From Verrucomicrobia bacterium Tous-C9LFEB (GTDB taxonomy: Bacteria; Verrucomicrobiota; Verrucomicrobiia; Methylacidiphilales; UBA1321), in contig NEUU01000013.1 of assembly GCA_002304345.1 (NCBI GenBank), positions 51,207 through 115,206 of the forward strand: a DNA stretch of 64,000 nucleotides, written 5' to 3'. This document shows, in pieces, positions 52,022 through 63,145 of this stretch. Under the pieces are notes generated by a model. The model saw nothing but the letters and a program-made list of their open reading frames with translations. It was not told the DNA's origin and searched no databases. Both the position numbers and the translations under genes were made by a program. Numbering within the stretch: the first letter of the stretch is position 1; each line of letters starts with the position of its first letter.

Positions 52022-52427
52022 CAGCCTGACCTCGCTCCTGCTGTTGGGCGGATTCATCGCCATCCTGCGCGGTCACAAAAACGTTCACCGCGCCTTCATG
52101 GTCAGCGCCTTCATTACCTCCGCCATTTTTCTGGCCTGCTACCTGACCTACCACTTCGGCATGCATTACTATTATGGCAAAGGTGTCACCAAGTTCACCA
52201 CACCCGGCTGGCCACGCACCATTTACCTGACCATCCTGTTCACCCATACCGTCCTTGCCATGCTGGTGCTGCCGATGATTCTCCGCACCTTTTACCTCGC
52301 CTTGAAAGAACGCTTCGACGAACACAAGCGGCTGGCCCGCTGGACATGGCCCGTCTGGATGTATGTTTCCGTCACGGGCGTCATCGTTTACGTCATGCTC
52401 TATCAACTTTATCCACCAACTAGTTAA
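51978..52427 (+). CDS. DUF420 membrane protein (CtaM/YozB-like oxidase assembly factor)
   Basis: A 149-residue protein with four transmembrane helices. The family pattern includes LNATLNSLTSLLLLGGFIAI, HKNVHRAFMVSAFITSAIF, YLTYHFGMHYY and HKRLARWTWPVWMYVSVTGV, with several conserved His and Trp residues. DUF420 proteins such as CtaM are needed for aa3 oxidase maturation in Gram-positives; here the pairing with SCO supports the same role. It starts inside the SCO gene. Confidence 0.88.
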   Translation: MLPLSQFPALNATLNSLTSLLLLGGFIAILRGHKNVHRAFMVSAFITSAIFLACYLTYHFGMHYYYGKGVTKFTTPGWPRTIYLTILFTHTVLAMLVLPMILRTFYLALKERFDEHKRLARWTWPVWMYVSVTGVIVYVMLYQLYPPTS

Positions 52428-52548
52428 CTGCTGTTGAGTCAGTTCCAGCTCTATACCGGAAACGGGCCATTTCACCTTTCCTACCGACCGTTAAAGCGCA
52501 CCTAATTCGCCCCAAACGCCGATCCTCGTGCTTTTTTGTCTTTTACCC

Positions 52549-52576
52549 TTGACCTAAATTCCTTCCACTGTAGGCT
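52549..52576 (+). promoter_or_regulatory. possible promoter of nusA-infB
   Basis: TTGACC (52549-52554), a 16-bp spacer and TAGGCT (52571-52576) form a moderately good sigma-70-like promoter. Transcription would begin near 52583, just before the stem-loops in the nusA leader. The -35 box is good, the -10 box weak. Confidence 0.45.
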
Positions 52577-52590
52577 TAATAACTCAGATT

Positions 52591-52643
52591 ACGGCACGGT
52601 GGGAACTCTAACCGGTTCCCACTTTTTTTTCCTGTCGTGCCGT
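52591..52643 (+). promoter_or_regulatory. nusA leader: terminator hairpin inside an outer stem (possible attenuator)
   Basis: An 8-bp inner hairpin (GTGGGAAC 52599-52606 with GTTCCCAC 52615-52622) is followed directly by eight T residues (52623-52630), a classic intrinsic terminator in the 5' leader of nusA, only about 35 bp before the nusA start. Immediately outside it, ACGGCACG (52591-52598) pairs perfectly with CGTGCCGT (52636-52643), enclosing hairpin and U-tract. Because NusA affects pausing and termination, autoregulation by attenuation is plausible. Which structure dominates is unknown. Confidence 0.7.
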
Positions 52644-52664
52644 GATCAAAGAAGAGGAATAGCT

Positions 52665-53927
52665 ATGAGCCAGGAATTTGTTGCCATATTGGATTACATG
52701 GAGAAGGAGAAGGGGATCAAGAAAGAAGACTTGATCGCCGCGGTGGAAAACGCCCTCCTTGCAGCGGCCCGCAAAAGCGTTGGCCCCGCTCGTGATTTGC
52801 GCGTGGAGCTCGATCCCCGCAATGGCAAAATCCGTGCCCTGGCGAACCTTCTCGTCGTGGAAAAGGTCACGCAGCCTCACGACGAAATTACTCTGGCCAA
52901 AGCCCGCGGCATCCGTGCCGACGTGAAGCTCGGCGAGATAGTGCCCGTGGAAGTCACCCCGCGCGATTTCGGCCGCATTGCCGCCCAAGTCTTCAAGCAA
53001 GCCATGAACCAGACGCTGCGCGGCATCGAGCGCTCCATGGTCTTCAACGAATTCAAAGACCGCATGGGTGCTATCGTCACCGGCACCGTCCGCCGCTTTG
53101 AACGCTCCGACGTCATCGTCGACCTCGGCAAGTTCGAGGCCGTCATGCCCGCCAAGGAACGCGTCCCGACAGAGGAATACACCCCGGGCGAACGCATCCG
53201 CGCCTACGTCGTCACCGTCGAGAACACCCAGCGTGGTCCCGAAATCATTCTTTCCCGCAGCCACCCGGATTTCGTCCGCAAGCTGTTTGAACTGGAAGTC
53301 AGCGAACTCAACGACAAGACCGTCGAAATCAAGGGCCTCGCCCGCGAAGCCGGTTACCGCACGAAGATCGCCGTCTGGTCCTCCAACGAAAAAGTGGACC
53401 CCGTCGGCGCTTGCGTCGGCCTGCGCGGTTCCCGCGTGAAGAATATCGTCCGCGAACTCAACAATGAGAAGGTCGATCTCTTCCGCTGGTCGCCCAACAT
53501 TCGCGAACTCGCCGTGGAAGCCCTCAAGCCCGCCAAGCTCAAGAGCCTGGAAGTGGATGAGGTCCACAAGCGCGTCAAAGTCATCGTCGACGAAGAGAAC
53601 CTTTCCCTCGCCATCGGTCGCCGCGGCCAGAATGCCCGGCTCACGCAAAAGCTGACCGGATGGGAAATCGATATTCAGAAGGAACAATCGACCGCGATGG
53701 CCTTTGAAGATCAGCTCAACCAGGCCGCTGCCAAGATGGCCGGGTTGCTCCAGATCGAAGCCCCGATTGCCTCCCAAGTCGTTCGCGCCGGATTCCTCAG
53801 CATTGAAGGAATCCAGGAAGTGGACGCCGATGAATTCAGCTCGGCCCTACCTGAGGTTGACCCGGAACTGGCCCGGAAAATCCACGAGACCGCTGTCAAC
53901 CAAACCAAAGCCACACCAGCTTCGTAA
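52665..53927 (+). CDS. nusA: transcription termination/antitermination factor NusA
   Basis: A 420-residue RNA polymerase-binding protein. Domains in order: N-terminal domain (about residues 1-130), S1 domain (about 135-200, with GAIVTGTVRRFERSDVIVDLG), KH1 (about 225-290, including VGACVGLRGSRVKNIVREL) and KH2 (about 300-370, LAIGRRGQNARLTQKLTGWEIDI). A short C-terminal helical tail follows; the acidic repeats of the E. coli protein are absent. The ATG at 52665 is preceded by a good ribosome binding site (AGAGGAA). rimP, which often precedes nusA, is not here. infB follows after 3 bp. Confidence 0.97.
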   Translation: MSQEFVAILDYMEKEKGIKKEDLIAAVENALLAAARKSVGPARDLRVELDPRNGKIRALANLLVVEKVTQPHDEITLAKARGIRADVKLGEIVPVEVTPRDFGRIAAQVFKQAMNQTLRGIERSMVFNEFKDRMGAIVTGTVRRFERSDVIVDLGKFEAVMPAKERVPTEEYTPGERIRAYVVTVENTQRGPEIILSRSHPDFVRKLFELEVSELNDKTVEIKGLAREAGYRTKIAVWSSNEKVDPVGACVGLRGSRVKNIVRELNNEKVDLFRWSPNIRELAVEALKPAKLKSLEVDEVHKRVKVIVDEENLSLAIGRRGQNARLTQKLTGWEIDIQKEQSTAMAFEDQLNQAAAKMAGLLQIEAPIASQVVRAGFLSIEGIQEVDADEFSSALPEVDPELARKIHETAVNQTKATPAS

Positions 53928-53930
53928 CCG

Positions 53931-56045
53931 ATGTCCAAAGAAAAATCCGCCTCCACTCCCGCCACCAAGCCTACCCGCAAGACTGCCGCCCCCAAGGTGA
54001 AGTCTCCCGCGGAAGAGGCGGATTCTGCCCATGCCGCTAAAACGGCCGCAGCCAAGAAAAAGCCCGCCACGACTCACGCCGCTGAAAAGAAAGCCGAAGT
54101 AGCTGCTCCCGCGACTGCTCCTGTCGCGGCCAAAGCGGAACCGACGCCCGCTCCCGCCCCCGTGACCGCAGCTCCGGCTCCTGTTACCGCTCCCGCACCG
54201 GCCGCCTCCCCAGCCCCCGCCGCACCGGCCGCCTCCCCAGCCCCCGCCGCACCGACCGCTCCGATCTCCAAGATCGTGATCATGAAGCCGCCGATCGTGG
54301 TCAAGGAACTCGCCGCCAAGATGGGCCTCAAGCCCTTCCAGCTCATCCATGATCTCATGGAGCTGAATATTTTCGCCACGCTCACGCAGACCATCGACGA
54401 AGACACCGCGCGCAAACTGTGCGTCAAAAAAGGGTTCACGTTCGAAATCGAAAAGCGCGAACGCGGAGCCGGTCAGGTCCACGCTCCCGTCAAGGTCGTG
54501 GAACCGCCCAAGCCCACCCCGCCCAAGCCGACGGAACTTCAGTCCCGCCCGCCCGTGGTCACCATCATGGGCCACGTCGATCACGGCAAGACCTCGCTCC
54601 TCGACGCCATTCGCTCCACCCGCGTCGCCGCCGGTGAAGCCGGTGGCATCACGCAGCACATTGGCGCGTACACCGTCAAGCGCGGCACCCAGTCCATCAC
54701 TTTCCTCGACACTCCCGGTCACGCCGCGTTCACCGCCATGCGCGCCCGCGGAGCCAGCGTCACGGACATCGTCATTCTCGTCGTTGCGGCGGATGACAGC
54801 CTGATGCCGCAAACCATCGAGGCGATCAACCACGCCCGCGCCGCCAAGGTGCCGATCATCGTGGCGATCAACAAAATCGATCTCCCCGGCGCGAACACCA
54901 CCCGCGTCAAGGCGCACTTGCAGGAACAGGGTCTCGTCCCCGAAGAATACGGCGGCGACACCATCGTTTGCGAAGTGTCCGCCACCCGCAAGATCGGCAT
55001 CGAAAAGCTTCTCGAGATGATGCTGCTTCAGGCGGAAATCCTCGAACTCAAGGCCAACCCGCACGGTTCCGGTCGCGGCGTCATCATCGAATCGCAGATC
55101 GAACAAGGTCGCGGCCCCACCGCCACGCTCCTCATTCAATCCGGCACGCTTCGCCTCGGCGACGCGGCGCTTTGCGGACCGTTCTTCGGCCGTATCCGCG
55201 CGATCGTCAACGACGTCGGCCAGAACATCAAGGAAGCCGGCCCCTCCATGCCGGTGAAGATTCTCGGCCTCAATGGCGTCCCCTCTCCCGGTGAAGAACT
55301 CACCACGATGCGCAACGAGAAAGAAACCCGTGAAATCGGTGAAGAACGCGCCGCCAAGCTCCGTCTCGGCAAGCTCGAAGCGCCTCCCCGCGTCACGCTG
55401 GAAAATCTTTTCGCCACGATCGCGGATGGTCAACGCAAGGTCCTCAAGGTCATCCTCAAGGGTGACGTGCAGGGCTCCGTGGAAGCCATCGTCAGCTCGC
55501 TCTCGAAAATCGAAAGCAAGAAGATCGATCTCGAAGTCGTTCACGCCGCCGTCGGCCCGATCTCGGAATCCGATATCCTTCTCGCGAAGGCCTCGCAGGC
55601 CATCGTCATTGGTTTCAACACCAAGACGGACAACTCCGCCGCGAACGCCGCCAAGCGCGAAGGCATCCAGATCAAGCTCTTCTCGATCATTTACGAACTC
55701 ATCGATCAGGTGAAGGACGCGATGGTCGGCTTGCTCGATCCGGAATTGCGCGAAACCCAACTCGGCACCGCCGTGGTCAAACAGGTGTTCAAACTTTCCA
55801 AGTTCCCCGTTGCCGGTTGCAGCGTCAGCACCGGTCGCATCGTCCGCAATGCCCGCGCCCGCGTGGTGCGCCGCAAGCAGCCGATCTACGACGGCGGTAT
55901 CCACACGCTCAAGCGTTTCCAGGACGAAGCCAGCGAAGTGCGCGCCGGTCTGGAATGCGGTATCCGCCTCGGCGATTTCAACGACTACGAGGAAGGCGAC
56001 ATCATCGAGTGTTACCAACTCGAGAAGTTCACCCAGTCGCTGTAA
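53931..56045 (+). CDS. infB: translation initiation factor IF-2
   Basis: A 704-residue translational GTPase that brings initiator tRNA to the 30S subunit. The first 110 residues are Ala/Pro/Lys-rich and include a repeated Pro-Ala block. The IF-2 N-domain region follows, then the G domain with [12 protein letters not shown] (G1, near residue 213), DTPGHAAF (G3) and NKIDLP (G4), and domains II, III and IV at the C-terminus ([18 protein letters not shown], then [15 protein letters not shown]). At 704 residues it is shorter than the E. coli protein, mainly in the N-terminal part. It is co-transcribed with nusA and is followed by a terminator. Confidence 0.97.
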   Translation: MSKEKSASTPATKPTRKTAAPKVKSPAEEADSAHAAKTAAAKKKPATTHAAEKKAEVAAPATAPVAAKAEPTPAPAPVTAAPAPVTAPAPAASPAPAAPAASPAPAAPTAPISKIVIMKPPIVVKELAAKMGLKPFQLIHDLMELNIFATLTQTIDEDTARKLCVKKGFTFEIEKRERGAGQVHAPVKVVEPPKPTPPKPTELQSRPPVVTIMGHVDHGKTSLLDAIRSTRVAAGEAGGITQHIGAYTVKRGTQSITFLDTPGHAAFTAMRARGASVTDIVILVVAADDSLMPQTIEAINHARAAKVPIIVAINKIDLPGANTTRVKAHLQEQGLVPEEYGGDTIVCEVSATRKIGIEKLLEMMLLQAEILELKANPHGSGRGVIIESQIEQGRGPTATLLIQSGTLRLGDAALCGPFFGRIRAIVNDVGQNIKEAGPSMPVKILGLNGVPSPGEELTTMRNEKETREIGEERAAKLRLGKLEAPPRVTLENLFATIADGQRKVLKVILKGDVQGSVEAIVSSLSKIESKKIDLEVVHAAVGPISESDILLAKASQAIVIGFNTKTDNSAANAAKREGIQIKLFSIIYELIDQVKDAMVGLLDPELRETQLGTAVVKQVFKLSKFPVAGCSVSTGRIVRNARARVVRRKQPIYDGGIHTLKRFQDEASEVRAGLECGIRLGDFNDYEEGDIIECYQLEKFTQSL

Positions 56046-56071
56046 TCCTTGGGGCTCTGCCCCATACCCCG

Positions 56072-56108
56072 CTCAAGGGTGTGACACCCTTGAGAATCCT
56101 CTTTTTTT
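56072..56108 (+). terminator. rho-independent terminator after infB
   Basis: A perfect 10-bp stem (CTCAAGGGTG with CACCCTTGAG, loop TGA) is followed by AATCCT and seven T residues, 27 bp after the infB stop. It ends the nusA-infB operon. Confidence 0.8.
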
Positions 56109-56154
56109 GGCGGATGACTTTTTTGCGCGGACGCAAAAGAAGTCATCCGCCAAA
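56106..56154. repeat. inverted repeat TTTGGCGGATGACTT
   Basis: The arms TTTGGCGGATGACTTTTTTG (from 56106) and CAAAAGAAGTCATCCGCCAA (to about 56153) are near-perfect reverse complements around a short GC-rich loop. The element overlaps the infB terminator T-run and lies in a 269-bp gap before the convergent GT9 gene. Further hairpins in the gap include CTTTTACGTCTGCGTAAAAG near 56262. Confidence 0.65.
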
Positions 56155-56314
56155 AGTGAGCTTTACTCAAAACGTTCAATCCTTCGGCAAGGCTTGAAGA
56201 ATACTATTTCTGCGCTCTGCTGAGATAATCTCTTTGAAAACGACTGGGGCCGGAGTCGATCTTTTACGTCTGCGTAAAAGGCGAATCCGGCCCTATCGGG
56301 GTTTCCAAAGGGAA

Positions 56315-57280
56315 TCATTCCCTTTGGCGGGGGTGTGGGGGCGCTGCCCCCAAAGTCTGATCCATCGCGGCACACACCTCATCGACACTAATCGCGGCCA
56401 TATCGCCGTGACGTTCCAATACGCATACATGCGAACCGACCGGGGCCCACATCGCGGGATCGGTCGGACCGAAAAGGGCGATGCTTGGGCAACCCGTGGC
56501 AGCGGCCAAATGCGTCACCCCCGAATCGTGACCGATGAACAGACCGCATTCCGCGAGCACCGCAGCCAGGTGTGGCAACGGGAGATGACGCGCCACGAGC
56601 GGCGTCTTTCCCGGCCAACGCGCGAGAAGATATTGCGTCCGCTCATCGTCCGCCTCGCCGCTGATCACCACGAAATTTTCTTTTCCCGCCAACACCCGGC
56701 GCTGGCAGAGTTCCACCCATCGATCAATCGGCCAGTTCTTTTTTTCGCTGCCACTGCCGGGATGAATCGCCACAGTCGGCCGCGACGGGTCCAGCTCTTT
56801 CAAAAACTCCACCGCCCACGCCTTGTCTTCCGCAGTCAGATGCAAACGGCTCGAATAATCGTCCGTCCCCAAACCCAATTCGCTGAGAGGCGCGCAGAAA
56901 TGTTTCGCCGCCGGAGCCAGTCCCGCCACAGGCGAGAAGGTGATCAGATTCGGCATATTACACCGCTTCAGATTCTGATAGAAAATCTGGTCCGGGTCAT
57001 AGAAGTACGACACGACCAGATCGAAATCGCCGAAGTAATCGACCAGATCCGGGTCCAGCACCGCGTTCGGAATGAAGAACCCCGCCAGCGGTCCGGTATC
57101 CACACTCCGCACCGCATTCAGGTAATAGCGATCCACCCCGAGCGCGGCGTGGCGCGGATAGCCCAGCAGTTCGATGTGAGCTTGCGGCCATTTTTCGCGC
57201 ACCAAACGCAGGGCTGGCAACGTGACGATGAAATCCCCCAACGCGCCGCCCCGGATAAAGAGAATACTGTCCACAATCAC
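56315..57280 (-). CDS. GT9-family glycosyltransferase (heptosyltransferase-like)
   Basis: A 321-residue glycosyltransferase of family 9. The N-terminal motif ILFIRGGALGDFIVTLPAL and the C-terminal nucleotide-binding region (VAIHPGSGSEKKNWPIDRW, then GLFIGHDSGVTHLAAATGCPSIALFGPTDP) are diagnostic. Family 9 enzymes add heptose or related sugars to LPS core. The acceptor here is unknown. It is divergent from thiC, sharing a gap that holds the TPP riboswitch; it lies convergent to infB. Confidence 0.93.
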   Translation of the reverse strand: MIVDSILFIRGGALGDFIVTLPALRLVREKWPQAHIELLGYPRHAALGVDRYYLNAVRSVDTGPLAGFFIPNAVLDPDLVDYFGDFDLVVSYFYDPDQIFYQNLKRCNMPNLITFSPVAGLAPAAKHFCAPLSELGLGTDDYSSRLHLTAEDKAWAVEFLKELDPSRPTVAIHPGSGSEKKNWPIDRWVELCQRRVLAGKENFVVISGEADDERTQYLLARWPGKTPLVARHLPLPHLAAVLAECGLFIGHDSGVTHLAAATGCPSIALFGPTDPAMWAPVGSHVCVLERHGDMAAISVDEVCAAMDQTLGAAPPHPRQRE

Positions 57281-57367
57281 CTACACTACGCAAAAGCGGA
57301 CGATTCGGCAACACGCTCTCAGCCTGCGACGATTGACTTGCAAGATGGGGGTATTAGCGTACCTTTC

Positions 57368-59494
<2,127 letters not shown>

Positions 59495-59627
59495 CAATAA
59501 ATCTTTATATGCCAGCTCCGTCGACCTTCAAAAGGGCATGACGCTGGCGGGGATTTGAGCCGGAAGCGTCGTTATTCGTCGATCACGTATTGGTTTCCAA
59601 TACGCTCCCTCCTCACGCCTCGCCCCG

Positions 59628-61574
59628 CTACGGGATGGTCGGCGCGTGTTCCGGTACGGGAAGTTGTTCCTGCACCTTGCGTTCGCCCAGGATGCGGTTG
59701 ATTTCGTTCAACGCCTTGCCATTGTCTAAGTTGCCGTGCGGGCATTTTGCGCCCACTTCGAACACCTTCTGAGCTTCCTCCAGCATGTTGCGCCGCCAGA
59801 AGTGGAGCCCCAACAGGAGCCGGAAATAGCCGTTGTAGGGTTGCCGCTTGATCACGGTCGCATGGATCAGATAAGCCTCCGAGTAGCGCCCGGCAAGATC
59901 GTAGGAAAGTCCCTGCAATGCGAGCAACTCGTCATCGACCGGATTGGCTTGCACCGCGCGTTGGTATAACGCCGCAGCCTGTTGCGCATCGACGGTGCGC
60001 TTGACGAAATCCACTTCCATCGCCGCGCGGTTCCGGTACAGATCGCCCAGATAACGCAAGGCGAGAGGGGACTTGGGATCAGCTTCCACCGCTTTCTTCC
60101 CCGCCACAAATGCGGCCGGAAACGGACGAGTGCCGTAATCCCGATTCGCGAAGTGGTGCCCAAAATAGCCGCGGGAGGTAAGCCATGCACCCGCCAATAA
60201 CACGCCACCGCCGAGCAAGAACAACACGCCCAAGAGGCGGGCCAACGGAGCGCGCGGCAGATAGCCGGGAGTCAACTCGACCTGTGCGGCGGAGCGGCGC
60301 AGCCCGAGTCCAATGAGCGTAAAGAAGACGTACGCATTGGCCGGGATGTGCAGGTTGAAGTCCACGGTCGAATGGACCAGCATCGCGCACCACGCGCAGA
60401 GGGCGCTGGCCAGAATCAAGGCTTCGTCCGAGTCCGGCAGCGGACCCAGATGCCGGAACAGTTGACGCGTCACGAGGACAATGAAGGCGAGCACGATCAA
60501 CACGCCGACGATGCCGTAGTCCGCCAACAAATTCAGATAGTCGTTGTGCGTGAACTCGGCCAAGCTGCTGTACGTGGGCGACTGGTAACGCGGATGCACA
60601 TAGCGGAAGGTGGCGGGCCCCGTGCCGAGCCACGGATAATCATTCGCGATTTTCAACGCGTCACGCGCGAGTTCAACGCGCACATAACCATCCCAGTTGC
60701 CGTTCTGTTTGTAATAGGCAATTTCCTGGATGCGCTGTTGGGCCGTGGTGGACGTGGCGTAAAAAGCCGCCGCTCCACCGATCACCAAAGCCAAGCCGGC
60801 CGCCACCCAATACCAACGCAACTTGTCGTGCCGGACGAGAAAGAAGGCCATCACGAGCAAACTCGTAATAAGACCGAGCCAACTGCCGCGCGACAGCGAA
60901 AGCGCCACGGCCACAATCATCATGCCCGCCAGATAAAAGGCGATGATGCGCGGCGTCCACTGGATGCGGTAGAAGAGGCAGAAGGCGATCAGAATCCCCA
61001 GCGTCATGACGACCAGTTCGCCAAAATGATTTGGGCAGCCGTAAGTGCCGCAAAAGCGGGGCGCATAGTGCTTGAGCAACTCCGGCGCGTAGGGCCGCAA
61101 CTCCGGACGAAACCGGAAGAGATAGCCCGAGAAGGCCACCAGCAACCCAACGACAACCAGCGCGCCGAGCAAATAGAGCGCGTGCTTGCGGCGGCTAAAA
61201 CCGTAGCGGGCAATCCAGAAGACGGCCGCGTAGTTGTAGATGTGCAGCACCTCGATGCGAGCGATAAATTCCGCCGACGCGGTGACATAACGAAAGGCGG
61301 CGTAGAGCAGAAACAGCACCACGCAGGCATCCACGCCATCCCCGAAACGTCCGGTTAAACTGGGACCGCGATAAAGTAACCGGGCTCCCTGAAAAATCAC
61401 CAAGGCACCGACGGCGCCCAAGAGGGGTAGCATGATCCAGAGGCGAAAACCGCCCAGGAGCAAGGGGCCGACGGAGAGTATCGAAGCAAGAAAAACGCTG
61501 GTGAAGAAGGAGCCCCAGAATCGCGGTTCCTGATTGCGCGGGGTGGCTAACGGCGGAGTCTTGGTATCGCTCAT
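59628..61574 (-). CDS. O-antigen ligase/polymerase-like protein with C-terminal TPR region
   Basis: A 648-residue membrane protein of the Wzy/WaaL-like O-antigen ligase family. About 11 or 12 transmembrane helices fill residues 20-480; a large periplasmic loop (VRVELARDALKIANDYPWLGTGPATFRYVHPRYQ) contains the WLGTGP motif and the conserved HNDYLNLLADYGI. Residues about 490-640 are soluble and repeat-like (LAGRYSEAYLIHATVIKRQP, FRLLLGLHFWRRNMLEEAQKVFE), suggesting TPR helices. It may ligate or polymerise surface polysaccharide, perhaps the product of the wzm/wzt exporter. Its start overlaps the upstream Fur-family gene by 4 bp. Confidence 0.85.
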   Translation of the reverse strand: MSDTKTPPLATPRNQEPRFWGSFFTSVFLASILSVGPLLLGGFRLWIMLPLLGAVGALVIFQGARLLYRGPSLTGRFGDGVDACVVLFLLYAAFRYVTASAEFIARIEVLHIYNYAAVFWIARYGFSRRKHALYLLGALVVVGLLVAFSGYLFRFRPELRPYAPELLKHYAPRFCGTYGCPNHFGELVVMTLGILIAFCLFYRIQWTPRIIAFYLAGMMIVAVALSLSRGSWLGLITSLLVMAFFLVRHDKLRWYWVAAGLALVIGGAAAFYATSTTAQQRIQEIAYYKQNGNWDGYVRVELARDALKIANDYPWLGTGPATFRYVHPRYQSPTYSSLAEFTHNDYLNLLADYGIVGVLIVLAFIVLVTRQLFRHLGPLPDSDEALILASALCAWCAMLVHSTVDFNLHIPANAYVFFTLIGLGLRRSAAQVELTPGYLPRAPLARLLGVLFLLGGGVLLAGAWLTSRGYFGHHFANRDYGTRPFPAAFVAGKKAVEADPKSPLALRYLGDLYRNRAAMEVDFVKRTVDAQQAAALYQRAVQANPVDDELLALQGLSYDLAGRYSEAYLIHATVIKRQPYNGYFRLLLGLHFWRRNMLEEAQKVFEVGAKCPHGNLDNGKALNEINRILGERKVQEQLPVPEHAPTIP

Positions 61575-62068
61575 GGATGAAAGGGATCGGTCGCTTTTTT
61601 ACGCGGTTTGGCGGTGGTCGCCGCTTTCGCGGCGGGAGGGTCTTCCTGACACTCGGGACAGACGCCAAAAAATTCCAGGGAATGGGTCACCTCGGCGTAG
61701 CCTTTTTGGCGGGCGAGGTCTTTTTCCACCGAAGCCACCGTGCAGGCATCGATTTCCTCGACGCGGTGGCAACTCTTGCAGATCAGGTGGTGATGGTGGT
61801 GAGCACCCGGCAGGGCGGCCAGTTCGTAACGCAACTGCCGGTCATTCCACGTGTGGCGGACGACGAGCTTTTTCTTCTCGAGAATCTGGATGAAACGGAA
61901 GACGGTGGCGAAATCGCACCGCTCGGTTTTCACGCGGTGATGCAGCTCGGACAGGGTCAGCGGTTGATGCACACTCATCAACTCCCCGATGATCGCCAGA
62001 CGGCCACGGGTTAGACGTAACCCGTTATTTTGCAACCAGGTGCTTGCGGCGGAATCGGGAGCTTTCAT
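61571..62068 (-). CDS. Fur-family metalloregulator
   Basis: A 165-residue regulator of the Fur/Zur/PerR family. The winged-helix DNA-binding part is at about residues 10-80 (NGLRLTRGRLAIIGELM, then SELHHRVKTERCDFATVFRFIQIL). The dimerisation domain has a His-rich segment (PGAHHHHHLICKSCHRVEEID) and structural zinc cysteines in CKSC and CPEC. The C-terminus is Lys/Ala-rich. Which metal or signal it senses (Fe, Zn or peroxide) is not evident; a Zur-like role is possible. Its end overlaps the O-antigen ligase-like gene, so they are co-transcribed. Confidence 0.88.
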   Translation of the reverse strand: MKAPDSAASTWLQNNGLRLTRGRLAIIGELMSVHQPLTLSELHHRVKTERCDFATVFRFIQILEKKKLVVRHTWNDRQLRYELAALPGAHHHHHLICKSCHRVEEIDACTVASVEKDLARQKGYAEVTHSLEFFGVCPECQEDPPAAKAATTAKPRKKATDPFHP

Positions 62069-62173
62069 GGAAACAGATCAATCCCCGGAATTGCTGCTTT
62101 AACAACAGCAACACCGGACATCCTCCTTCAACCTGCCTGATCCCATGCGTGCGGTCAATCCCGGGAAGACAAT

Positions 62174-62208
62174 AAAAAAGCCCCGGTGCCTTGCGGGAAC
62201 CGGGGTTT
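62174..62208 (-). terminator. rho-independent terminator after bL33 gene
   Basis: On the minus strand the stem ACCCCGGTTCC... pairs as CCCCGGT (62181-62187) with ACCGGGG (62199-62205), followed by six T residues (A-run at 62174-62179 on the plus strand). It lies about 60 bp downstream of the bL33 gene and just upstream of the Fur-family gene, separating the units. Confidence 0.8.
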
Positions 62209-62270
62209 AAGTACGAATACAGCCACACAGCGAAATAGAAGGGCCTTCAGGTCGCGAGGACCCGACGGGC

Positions 62271-62435
62271 TTATTTCTTTTCGCGGTGAACGGTGCGGCG
62301 CTTCAGGAAGGGATTGTACTTCTTCCGCTCGAGACGTTCCTGCTGCAGCTTCTTGTTCTTCGTGGTGAAATAACGGGAAGCAGGCTTGCCTTCTTTGGCG
62401 GCCTCGGTGCATTCGATGATAACTTGATCGCGCAT
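62271..62435 (-). CDS. rpmG: 50S ribosomal protein bL33
   Basis: A 54-residue ribosomal protein. The sequence begins [16 protein letters not shown] and continues with [34 protein letters not shown], the family pattern of bL33. Only one cysteine remains (in IIECTEA), so the zinc-binding Cys pairs are missing: this is a C-minus type. It stands alone, divergent from the FKBP gene and followed by a terminator. Confidence 0.95.
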   Translation of the reverse strand: MRDQVIIECTEAAKEGKPASRYFTTKNKKLQQERLERKKYNPFLKRRTVHREKK

Positions 62436-62558
62436 AATTGATTCCTTTTCTGGGGAGCGGACACAATGGCGGCTCCGGCACGGTCTGTCAACGCCGATTG
62501 TTATTTTTTGCCAAGTGACTCGCCAACAACTTATTTTTGCGCTAGTAAAACAAAACTT

Positions 62559-63029
62559 ATGAAATTGAGTTCCCGTGGGATCGTGATTGCAGGACTTTGT
62601 TTAATAGCTCTAAGCTGTTCACCTCTTATGACACAGGCACAGGATTCATCCGCCACCCCGGCGTCCGAGGAAAAGGTCATCTCCCTCCCGTCCGGTTTGC
62701 AGTATGTTGACCTCGTGGTGGGGACCGGTGCCACGCCCCAAAAGGGCCAACGCGTTTCCGTGCACTACGTCGGCACGCTGGAAAACGGCAAGAAATTCGA
62801 TAGCTCCTACGACCGCGCAAAGCCGTTCAAATTCTATCCCGGCATGGGGATGGTCATTCGCGGCTGGGATGAAGGCGTTTCGACGATGAAAGTCGGCGGC
62901 AAGCGCAAGCTCATCGTCCCCTCAAAGCTCGGCTACGGTTCCGCCGGAGTGCCCGATGTGATCCCGCCGAATTCGACCCTGATTTTCGTGGTGGAATTGC
63001 TCGCCGTCGAAGACGTCACGCCGAATTAA
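62559..63029 (+). CDS. FKBP-type peptidyl-prolyl cis-trans isomerase, exported
   Basis: A 156-residue protein with an N-terminal signal ([20 protein letters not shown], cleavage probably near TQAQ) and one FKBP domain (about residues 45-152). Motifs are [68 protein letters not shown] and [12 protein letters not shown]. It accelerates proline isomerisation in the periplasm or outer membrane. A lipobox is not convincing. It lies divergent from bL33 and ends before a terminator. Confidence 0.93.
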   Translation: MKLSSRGIVIAGLCLIALSCSPLMTQAQDSSATPASEEKVISLPSGLQYVDLVVGTGATPQKGQRVSVHYVGTLENGKKFDSSYDRAKPFKFYPGMGMVIRGWDEGVSTMKVGGKRKLIVPSKLGYGSAGVPDVIPPNSTLIFVVELLAVEDVTPN

Positions 63030-63091
63030 AGAATTCGACTCCATGACAGCCATCGGTTGATGGCTGTTGTGAGATTGCAGGTAGGCGAAGT

Positions 63092-63133
63092 GCGAATAAA
63101 GGTGACTGCCCCCTTTATTCGCCTTTTTATTTC
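63092..63133 (+). terminator. rho-independent terminator after the FKBP gene
   Basis: An 11-bp stem (GCGAATAAAGG 63092-63102 with CCTTTATTCGC 63112-63122) is followed by CTTTTTATTT. It lies about 62 bp after the FKBP stop and just upstream of the next gene. A further hairpin, ACAGCCATCGGTTGATGGCTGT, precedes it at about 63045. Confidence 0.8.
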
Positions 63134-63145
63134 TAAAGCCAGTCA

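Noticed and set aside
53847..56018. Minus-strand open frame opposite infB
   Set aside because: Gly/Asp-rich, repetitive, no recognisable domain; infB on the other strand is certain.
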